Positions 13,780 to 21,154 of a stretch of 25,766 nt of DNA are shown in pieces (positions within the stretch are counted from its first letter, which is position 1; the number at the start of each line of letters is the position of its first letter). Source of the DNA: a virus; IMG/VR virus record IMGVR_UViG_3300030102_003688, positions 1-25,766 of that record, one strand, 5' to 3'. The notes beneath the pieces were generated by a model. The model did not search any database. It was not told the DNA's origin and saw only the letters and a program-made list of their open reading frames with translations. A program made the translations under genes and the position numbers.

Positions 13780-14666
13780 TGCCAAACTTTTTAAATGATT
13801 GTAAAAACATAAATGAATATACTCCTATTGAGTTATATAAATTTGATTTTTCTACAATCACTCCAAGATTCTTTTCAGCTGTTTCTACAACAGCTTTCTT
13901 GACACCACACAGACAAACAAATGGATCAAATATTGTAATGAATGGTCAAACATTCACTCATTGTGCAATGAACATTCAAGGCATATCAAGTGAACTTGGA
14001 GCAAGACCTTCAAGGCCAACTTTGAAAATTAACAGGAAAGTGTTTGAAGCATTGACTCCTGTTGCGGCCATTGAGACAAGCTGGACAGGGTTAGGAAACT
14101 TACCACCCTTTCCAATGAGAGGTGTTAAGATAGAAAGATTCTTAACTTTACATGATTACAATGCTGACAGCGATTGGACAATGACCAGTGACCAAAGTTC
14201 AGGCACAGCGGCACAGAAAGCCGCAAGGCATACTGCTGTTTTACAAAGTGGAGTGTTGCAAAGATATTTCGTAAATGGTATTTTAGATACCACAGGACAT
14301 TTATTAGAATTAGAATTAACACCAGCAATAGGTCTAGAACAAAGAACAACAGCAAACAGAAAAATGCCAACTGGTCTATGTAGTTTGAGATATAGAAGTT
14401 ATATGAATGCCGCTTTCGTTTACACACCAATTGAAGATGGTGGTTGTCCATATGGACAAGCAAACAACCAAGGCAATCAGGCAACATTCACAAACTATTT
14501 TGATAGAACAAATGCAACAACCAGTGACGCATCAAAAGACTATTGTAATAAAACAGCTAGAGCTTGTAAGCTGAGATGGGATCCTTCAAACAATGGAGCA
14601 CCTATACCATTTATGGGACAATTCAAAGCAGGAACACCAGGCACAAAAAGAAAGGACGATAGATAA
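13779..14666 (+). CDS. Minor tail protein, lambda gpL-like with four-cysteine (Fe-S) domain
   Basis: This 295-residue tail-tip protein follows gpM as in lambda. The N-terminal domain has YTPIELYKFDFS and MNIQGISSELG.RPSRPTLKI, and the middle has GVKIERFLTL. The C-terminal domain carries cysteines at 201 (GLCSLRYR), 223 (GGCPYG), 256 (DYCNK) and 263 (RACKLRW). Lambda gpL binds a 4Fe-4S cluster through four cysteines arranged in this way, so a cluster is likely here. It is a bit longer than the lambda protein. GAGG lies before the ATG, and the gene overlaps both neighbours by one base. Confidence 0.9.
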   Translation: MPNFLNDCKNINEYTPIELYKFDFSTITPRFFSAVSTTAFLTPHRQTNGSNIVMNGQTFTHCAMNIQGISSELGARPSRPTLKINRKVFEALTPVAAIETSWTGLGNLPPFPMRGVKIERFLTLHDYNADSDWTMTSDQSSGTAAQKAARHTAVLQSGVLQRYFVNGILDTTGHLLELELTPAIGLEQRTTANRKMPTGLCSLRYRSYMNAAFVYTPIEDGGCPYGQANNQGNQATFTNYFDRTNATTSDASKDYCNKTARACKLRWDPSNNGAPIPFMGQFKAGTPGTKRKDDR

Positions 14667-15823
14667 TGGCTAACATAAAATCATCAAATGATCCTTTTAA
14701 TACAGTAAAAACAACTGCCACAAGTTCAGCTAATGCTATCAAATCAAAAGACAGAGATGTTGTAGCAGGAGATCTTGTTGACAAACAATTTTACACAGGA
14801 CAAGCATCTGATACCACATCTGTAAAGATACCAATCGTTTATGGAACGGTCCTAACCAAAGGTGTCATTATAGATGAAAAGACTGTAAGTGACATTGGAG
14901 GATTTACTGGTGGTAATGAAAAAGATATTATCAATTATAAAAATTATAAGATATTGATCAGTGAAGGTGATTGCAATGGCATCAAATCAAATATTAAAAA
15001 TCACACAATCATCAATGGTGTTCCACTAGAAGACCCAGATGATTCAAGCATCGTAGAACTTGCAGGTGTAGAAGTCAAAGAACAAAAAACCACAACAAGT
15101 TCAACCTGGGGTGCTTCATCAAATCAATTCAGTAGTAGGAGCAAAGATATTGATATCAGTCCTTTTAAATCAGGAACGACCAATCTTGAAACTTCTATTG
15201 TGAACAAAGGTGGTTTCTTGCAAGGACTGGCAGATGTGTCAGTGACACTAACAAACAATCATATCTTAAAATTTGATACAGCTTCAGACAAGTTCGTATC
15301 TTCTCATTTCAATGATGCCATTAATGATGCAGGACTTTACATATCTGATGCAACAGCACCATATGGTGTTGTATCAAATCCATCAACTTGGGTATTGCCA
15401 ACAGCAGGAACATACACGGTCACAATGGCAACAGACAACAGAAAAAATGAAACACCATTTAGATGGTGGAAAGCTGGATCCAATGCAGGTGGGGCTGGGT
15501 TCTCAGTAAATACCTCAAACTATCAATCATCTGTTTTACATCTGGATGGATTGGCAAGACCAGATCTATTGATGTATGAAAATTCTACGTACACATTCAC
15601 TTGTGATAATCTAGGAACAAACAATGGTTTTTATATTAGTGAAGATAGCTCAGCTGAAATTACAGCAGGAGTTGAAAGTTCAGCTGTTGCAACAGGAGCC
15701 ACCAAAACAGAAAATGGAGTATTTACATTTACACCATCAGCATCAACACCAAGAATACTTTATTACAGAACTCATGCGGCAGTAAACACTGGTGGTAGAA
15801 TATTAGTGAAAGGAATAAGTTAA
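14666..15823 (+). CDS. Tail tip protein, gpJ N-terminal part with cupredoxin-like C-terminal domain
   Basis: This 385-residue protein has KIPIVYGTVLTKG at about residues 53-65 and NYKILISEGDCNGI further on. Such sequence is typical of the start of gpJ-type tip proteins (IPIVYG...). The part from about residue 298 to the end, with MYENSTYTFTCDN and a final ILYYRTHAAVNTGGRILV, resembles a small beta domain frequent in marine phage structural proteins. That domain usually ends LYYxCxxHxxMGGxI.V, but its Cys/His/Met ligand-like residues are altered here. With the next gene it seems to form a gpJ split in two. lambda K and I equivalents are not seen. It begins on the last base of gpL. Confidence 0.72.
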   Translation: MANIKSSNDPFNTVKTTATSSANAIKSKDRDVVAGDLVDKQFYTGQASDTTSVKIPIVYGTVLTKGVIIDEKTVSDIGGFTGGNEKDIINYKNYKILISEGDCNGIKSNIKNHTIINGVPLEDPDDSSIVELAGVEVKEQKTTTSSTWGASSNQFSSRSKDIDISPFKSGTTNLETSIVNKGGFLQGLADVSVTLTNNHILKFDTASDKFVSSHFNDAINDAGLYISDATAPYGVVSNPSTWVLPTAGTYTVTMATDNRKNETPFRWWKAGSNAGGAGFSVNTSNYQSSVLHLDGLARPDLLMYENSTYTFTCDNLGTNNGFYISEDSSAEITAGVESSAVATGATKTENGVFTFTPSASTPRILYYRTHAAVNTGGRILVKGIS

Positions 15824-15824
15824 T

Positions 15825-18056
15825 ATGCCAAGTTATGTAAGAGCCCCATCAAGTTCATCAGTAGTAGGATCATCACAATCATTAGATGTAAAATTTAATG
15901 AAGATGTTTTTATCCATACATCGTCAAGTTCTACTTCAGCTCAATTAAGTTCTCTAACAATTTCAGGAATGGAAGACTATGAACTCACATGGTTTGGTCT
16001 AGCAATTGGTGGAGATACAGTAAGCATGACTTCTACAACTTTTGATATAGATATAGATAACTCAGGTATGACCAAAGCATTTAGTAGTTTGACTGGATGC
16101 GATTTTGATTTTATAATTTCTAAAAGTTCTCCAAGTGATACAAATGCCCCAGATATGCTTGACAGAGTGTTTCCTATTGTGGAAAGTGATTATTTTACTT
16201 TTTCAAATGCAACTGCATCAACATATTCAGAAGCATTCAAAGAAATATGGGCAGGTGGTAAACTCACAAATGACACATCAGATGATGCCTATTCAAGTTA
16301 TAATCATAGTGGTATAAATCTTAATTTTACAACATCACCAATGGGCACAGGCGGCCACATATATCAAAATGATACAACCAATGTGTTGTTCTTAGGTTTT
16401 TGGGGACCTGGCAGATATGTCAGAGAAGCGGCCAAAAGAATTAAGATAAGACCCACAGCAAACACTGGCGATGAATATGTATTGATGGCCTGTGTGAGAA
16501 CAGAAACAACTGACACGGCATTTTCTCCTGTGGCAAGATTGAGAGAAGCAACAGGAACTTATGCATCATTGGGTGCCACAATACCTGGACAATCAGGTTC
16601 TTCATTTATATTTGACAAAGGTGAAGAGAATGACACATTCACAACAACACACAAAGACAGCACAACAGGTCTATTAGACAATGTGGTGTATCCACACACT
16701 TCATTGATCCAATTGAGTTATCCAAGACCTTCTACATTTACAGATGAAGATGACACGACAACATTTTCATTCATATACGAAGGAAAAAAGGTCACCAACT
16801 TCACAGCTGGTCCAAGCAATCCAGGTGAAGATCCTACAATAGGTTCTGATGCACATAGTTCAACAACTGGATTGGTGGCACATGATTACATAACCAACAA
16901 GAGATATGGTCTTGGTGAAATGATAATTGATGTCAACACAACAGGTCAAGCAAATGGCAATGAACAAGCGGCAAAGATAAACAATCAATTGTTTGAAGCC
17001 AAAGTTAGATGTGAAGATGCTTTGACCGTGACTGCAACAGATGGAACAACATCCACACAGAACAGATATGGTTTCAATAGTGTGATTGACAGTGATTCAG
17101 ACAAGTTTGAAACACTATCTAAGATATTGAACAATATGCACAGCCAATACTATTTCCATAATGGTTTCTTAAACATATATCAAGACAAACCAGCTGATCC
17201 TGTAAAGATCGTCAATCAATCAAATGCACAAAACATAAAATTCACAGGTAGAAATCATTTACCAGAAGTGAATACGATGTATGTCAAATATAACAATGAA
17301 AGAAAAATGTTTAGACAAGATATCGCATTTGATGAATTGAGAGATCAATTGAATACTGGTATGCCTGTGGTATCTAAAGAAGTTATCACTGAAGGTATAA
17401 CAAACAAACATCAAGCATTGAGGCACGCAAGATATCTACTTGAAAATGCAAGAACCAAAAATGAATTTGTATCATATACAGCAGGTGCGGATCACGTTTA
17501 TATGAAACCAGGAGATTTGATATATGCTGATTCAACAGAAGACAATGGTAAAAAACATTCAGGTAGGATTCTAAGTATATCAGGCACGACTGCCACGATA
17601 GATGGTGCTATTGAAATCAATGGTAGCAAAGGTTATAGGGTTTTAATTGAAAATGGATTCACTGGTTCAAATCAATACAATCCACATGAACAGACTGTGG
17701 TCAATAACACAATATTTGAAACAAATTTAGTGATTCCTTTTTCAGGAACAACAACAGCACAGACAACAATACAATTGGGTAGTGTGACAGGATTGAATGA
17801 CATCAATGCTGGTAAATCTGCTTTGACAGATTATAATGGACAGGCATTTATATTAATAGAAGATACTGTACCTGCAACAAAACCTTATCAACAAGAAAAG
17901 ATTTATAAAATTACAAGCATAACAGAAACTTCACCATTTGTTTATGAAGTGGTAGCACAAAGATATGATAGAAACAAATGGGACACTATAGATGAAGGTT
18001 ATTTCTTTGGATATGAATTAACAGAAAGTTTAGCATCAGGATACACGGAAACATAA
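15825..18056 (+). CDS. Tail tip attachment protein, gpJ-like
   Basis: This 743-residue protein corresponds to the central part of gpJ-type tip proteins. Residues about 350-365 hold the typical YITNKRYGLGEM, followed by a Cys-containing helical segment, TLSKILNNMHSQYYFHNGFL and NTMYVKYNNERKMF. The first 330 residues are beta-rich, with KRIKIRPTANTGDEYVLMAC and LIQLSYPRPSTFTDED. The last part (from about 540) contains MKPGDLIYADS, typical of the tip hub. It would form the trimeric hub at the tail end. It starts 1 nt after the previous stop. Host-recognition domains are probably in the following larger proteins. Confidence 0.85.
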   Translation: MPSYVRAPSSSSVVGSSQSLDVKFNEDVFIHTSSSSTSAQLSSLTISGMEDYELTWFGLAIGGDTVSMTSTTFDIDIDNSGMTKAFSSLTGCDFDFIISKSSPSDTNAPDMLDRVFPIVESDYFTFSNATASTYSEAFKEIWAGGKLTNDTSDDAYSSYNHSGINLNFTTSPMGTGGHIYQNDTTNVLFLGFWGPGRYVREAAKRIKIRPTANTGDEYVLMACVRTETTDTAFSPVARLREATGTYASLGATIPGQSGSSFIFDKGEENDTFTTTHKDSTTGLLDNVVYPHTSLIQLSYPRPSTFTDEDDTTTFSFIYEGKKVTNFTAGPSNPGEDPTIGSDAHSSTTGLVAHDYITNKRYGLGEMIIDVNTTGQANGNEQAAKINNQLFEAKVRCEDALTVTATDGTTSTQNRYGFNSVIDSDSDKFETLSKILNNMHSQYYFHNGFLNIYQDKPADPVKIVNQSNAQNIKFTGRNHLPEVNTMYVKYNNERKMFRQDIAFDELRDQLNTGMPVVSKEVITEGITNKHQALRHARYLLENARTKNEFVSYTAGADHVYMKPGDLIYADSTEDNGKKHSGRILSISGTTATIDGAIEINGSKGYRVLIENGFTGSNQYNPHEQTVVNNTIFETNLVIPFSGTTTAQTTIQLGSVTGLNDINAGKSALTDYNGQAFILIEDTVPATKPYQQEKIYKITSITETSPFVYEVVAQRYDRNKWDTIDEGYFFGYELTESLASGYTET

Positions 18057-18057
18057 T

Positions 18058-20781
18058 ATGGCAACACTCAACATACCAATTACATTTACACAATTTTCAC
18101 CTTACGTGAGAGGCACAGTGACTTATGAATGGACAGACACAGCGGCAGTGAGTGCTGTATCTGGTTTCAATGCCTCTGCAGATGGCATATCATCTGTGAC
18201 AACAAATCTATCAAGTGCCAATGTTGTTGTTGCATTTGATTCCAATGTTGATGCCACTGTTGATCTAACAGCCTGCACATCAGGAGCACAATTAACCGTG
18301 CCAGATGATTACAACACAGACATACTTTTAAAAATTACATCTGATTTAGAAGTTGGACAGATACATTCAGCTACATCATCAGTTAGACGAGTCTTAAGAC
18401 ACACTTTTGTAGGAACATCAGATTCAATATTCACAAGTTCACCTGCAAATCCTACATTCACTGACGTTGAAGCTCTAGCAGGAACAACAAAAAGTCTAGG
18501 AACATTTTCAGTGAATGATGTTGATGCAGGTTCTCCAACATACTCAGCAACATTGACATACAGGAAAGATCTAGGAACAATAACATATTCAGATGCAAGC
18601 CTTGTTGATTCAAGTAGTTCATCTAAAGATGTAATATCTTCAACAAATGTATCAGCTCTCAACACGGTGTTAAGCAATATGCAATATGTTCCAGATGTGA
18701 ATGGAAATCCTGCATTGAATCAAAATGCTATCGTAGGAGACACACTCACATTGTCAATAGAGTCAACTGCTGACAAAAAGATTATTGGTGGATCAGGTGT
18801 TAATATTACATCAACAGTATCAAACACCATACAATTAACCAATACTGCAAGTGCCTTATCATTTAGTGAAGCTGAAGTCACACAAAACACAAGAAAAGCA
18901 TTTGGCACAAACATTGGAGTCAGTCCTTTATTCAATAACGCAGGTGTCACAGTAAATTGTAAAATAACATATGACAAAACAAAAACAACCATAGTATATC
19001 CTGATACCAGCATTGTAGACACAACACAACCAACACACGACACAGTATCATCAACAGACGTTTCAAAAATTAATACTGCTTTACAGACCATGACAGTTCA
19101 ACCAATTGAACAACCAACAACAATTGATTTAGAAGGAAACTTTGATGGACAAACTTTGACAATAGATCTATCAACATCTCCTGTTGTGACCATTGGTTCA
19201 AGCACAACCACACTGAGCTACACAACAACAGTTGACGATGAGATTAGGAATGCTGATTTACCAGGTAATGTTATTAATGTTGCCACAGGGGAAAGACTCA
19301 ATATAAATTATGATAGAATGAAGCCAACCAAATTTACTTTTACTATTGAAGATGATGGTGGTGGATCAGGAGCTTCAGAAATATATGCTGTTGTGTTTGA
19401 TCCAAGTGAAAATGTAGGAACCGTTGAATTGGCAAAAAATGATCAAGCTGGCTTGACAGGTATGCCAACCACAATTGGTACCTTAGACACATTAGGAGTA
19501 AGTGCACCAACATTTAGTGTATATCAAGGAACAGGTGCTCAAAGTGAAATCAGTGCCAATGCCACAGTGATACAAGGAACCAAAGATGACATCAATGCTG
19601 TGACATCTATAAATTCTAGAGGCACAGAAACTTCTGAAACATATACCAATGGAATATTTCAACAGCATGGTGGAATACCATACAGAGTAAAAAAAGCCAC
19701 AGTTTCTGGAGCCACTCAAGCCAATCCTGTGGTCATAACAGCAACAGGTCATCCTTTTGTTAATGGTGAATTTGTTAGTTTTAAATCAATTGGGGGTATG
19801 GTTCAGCTGACTCCACAATTCTATGAAGCCTCAACCACAGAACCTCAGGGACATTGGACTGGAAGAACATTTTTTAAAGTGGCAAACAAAACCACAAACA
19901 CATTTGAATTACAATCTATAGATGGTGTTGATACAGATGGAACAGGTTTTACAGCTTACACGTCAGGTGGTGAAGTCACAGGTATATTCAATCCTGGCTT
20001 ATATTTTTGTCCTAAATTTAAAAATCAAAGTCAAAGTCTTACCAATGGAACATATGATTTTAGAATATATAGAGCCCCACATGGAACCAGTAGTTCAATA
20101 GACATCAACAGCAACATTGGAACTTTTGATAAGATATATGACAGATCATTAGCAACAAATACACATGGAACATTGATAGAAGCAGGAGTTGGGTTTGGTA
20201 TTAAAAGCGGTACAGATTTAACTGGAAATCCAATATTCACAGATGGAGCCAATGCTCATTCTATCTCTTTTAGTCGTTCTTCAGGAACAAATATTATTAT
20301 TCCAGTATCTCATGGATCAGGCACAAGTGCAAATAATATGTATAAATTTGTTTCTCCAGATTACTTCAGTCCAGATATGAGAGACAACACAACTTACGTT
20401 GGTAGATTGTTTGGATCTACAGATCAGCAATTATCAGGTGTGGCTCAAGACGCTATGTTATCATCTGCTGGTTCTGTGATTGATGGAGGAGGTGGTAATG
20501 GTTGGGACAATGGTGATGCAACATCTGGTGGCATATCAACAGTATTTGCCAGTGATGGATTCAATGAACTTGCAAGAAGAGGTGGTACACTTCCAGAAAT
20601 ATCATTATATTTGATGTCATTACAACACACAATAGGTGGTAATAGATCTGGTGCAAACACAGGCCCAGGAGTAGGGTCAACTTGGACGTATCGTTATTCA
20701 ATTGAAATAAACGAAGGTGGAGTACAAACAGATTTATCTAAAATAACTTTCTTTGACATAGATCTCACAGTAGTGTCATAA
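18058..20781 (+). CDS. Large distal tail protein with cadherin-like repeats
   Basis: This 907-residue, Thr/Ser-rich protein starts 1 nt after gpJ. Two tandem repeats of about 85 residues can be aligned by eye (residues about 133-217 and 268-352). Both contain ITYxDxSxVD, then SSTxVSxxNTxLxxM, and look like cadherin/Ig-type adhesion modules. Residues about 560-640 (ATGHPFVNGEFVSFKSIGGM... to ...TFELQSIDGVDTDGTGF) resemble the FCCH-type small domain seen in many phage tail proteins. The last 200 residues are Gly/Ser/Asn-rich and unmatched. Position and composition suggest a host-contact protein of the tail tip. No enzyme motif is seen. Confidence 0.75.
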   Translation: MATLNIPITFTQFSPYVRGTVTYEWTDTAAVSAVSGFNASADGISSVTTNLSSANVVVAFDSNVDATVDLTACTSGAQLTVPDDYNTDILLKITSDLEVGQIHSATSSVRRVLRHTFVGTSDSIFTSSPANPTFTDVEALAGTTKSLGTFSVNDVDAGSPTYSATLTYRKDLGTITYSDASLVDSSSSSKDVISSTNVSALNTVLSNMQYVPDVNGNPALNQNAIVGDTLTLSIESTADKKIIGGSGVNITSTVSNTIQLTNTASALSFSEAEVTQNTRKAFGTNIGVSPLFNNAGVTVNCKITYDKTKTTIVYPDTSIVDTTQPTHDTVSSTDVSKINTALQTMTVQPIEQPTTIDLEGNFDGQTLTIDLSTSPVVTIGSSTTTLSYTTTVDDEIRNADLPGNVINVATGERLNINYDRMKPTKFTFTIEDDGGGSGASEIYAVVFDPSENVGTVELAKNDQAGLTGMPTTIGTLDTLGVSAPTFSVYQGTGAQSEISANATVIQGTKDDINAVTSINSRGTETSETYTNGIFQQHGGIPYRVKKATVSGATQANPVVITATGHPFVNGEFVSFKSIGGMVQLTPQFYEASTTEPQGHWTGRTFFKVANKTTNTFELQSIDGVDTDGTGFTAYTSGGEVTGIFNPGLYFCPKFKNQSQSLTNGTYDFRIYRAPHGTSSSIDINSNIGTFDKIYDRSLATNTHGTLIEAGVGFGIKSGTDLTGNPIFTDGANAHSISFSRSSGTNIIIPVSHGSGTSANNMYKFVSPDYFSPDMRDNTTYVGRLFGSTDQQLSGVAQDAMLSSAGSVIDGGGGNGWDNGDATSGGISTVFASDGFNELARRGGTLPEISLYLMSLQHTIGGNRSGANTGPGVGSTWTYRYSIEINEGGVQTDLSKITFFDIDLTVVS

Positions 20782-20782
20782 A

Positions 20783-20790
20783 ACTAAATA
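20783..20790 (+). promoter_or_regulatory. Late-promoter-like octamer ACTAAATA before the fibre genes
   Basis: It lies one base after the stop of the large tail protein and 22 nt before the next ATG. It has the same ACTAAATA form as at 8160. Confidence 0.5.
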
Positions 20791-20812
20791 TATAATATAA
20801 CAGGAACAAATT

Positions 20813-21151
20813 ATGCCAGCAGGAACTTTAAATTTAACAGTAGAACAAGGAGCAACATTCGTTAACAACATGACGGCGAATGTAGACGGTTCTACAGACA
20901 TAACAAATTTCACTTTCACAAGTCAAATTAGAACAGAAGCCATAAGTGATCATGTTTTGGCCTCATTCACAGTCACAAAAACAAACAACTCAACAGGTGA
21001 ATTCAACATCAGCTTGACAGACACACAGACAGCGAGTTTACCAGTGGGAACACACAAATGGGACCTTGTATTTGTTAATTCTGCTGACAGTTCTAGAACA
21101 AGATTATTAGAAGGCAATTGCACGGTGACAGCACAGGTCACAAGGAGTTAA
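20813..21151 (+). CDS. Baseplate/fibre adaptor, BppU N-terminal-like
   Basis: This 112-residue beta-rich protein begins LNLTVEQGATFVNNMT. It continues with a strand region ending SQIRTEA, ASFTVT, GEFNISLTD.QTASLPVGTHKWDLVF and a final EGNCTVTAQVTRS. This order matches the small BppU N-terminal-like domain that attaches fibres to the tail tip. It has its own promoter-like octamer, an AGGAAC ribosome-binding region and a short gap to the fibre gene, which is read from AAGGAG at its end. Confidence 0.75.
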   Translation: MPAGTLNLTVEQGATFVNNMTANVDGSTDITNFTFTSQIRTEAISDHVLASFTVTKTNNSTGEFNISLTDTQTASLPVGTHKWDLVFVNSADSSRTRLLEGNCTVTAQVTRS

Positions 21152-21154
21152 TAT

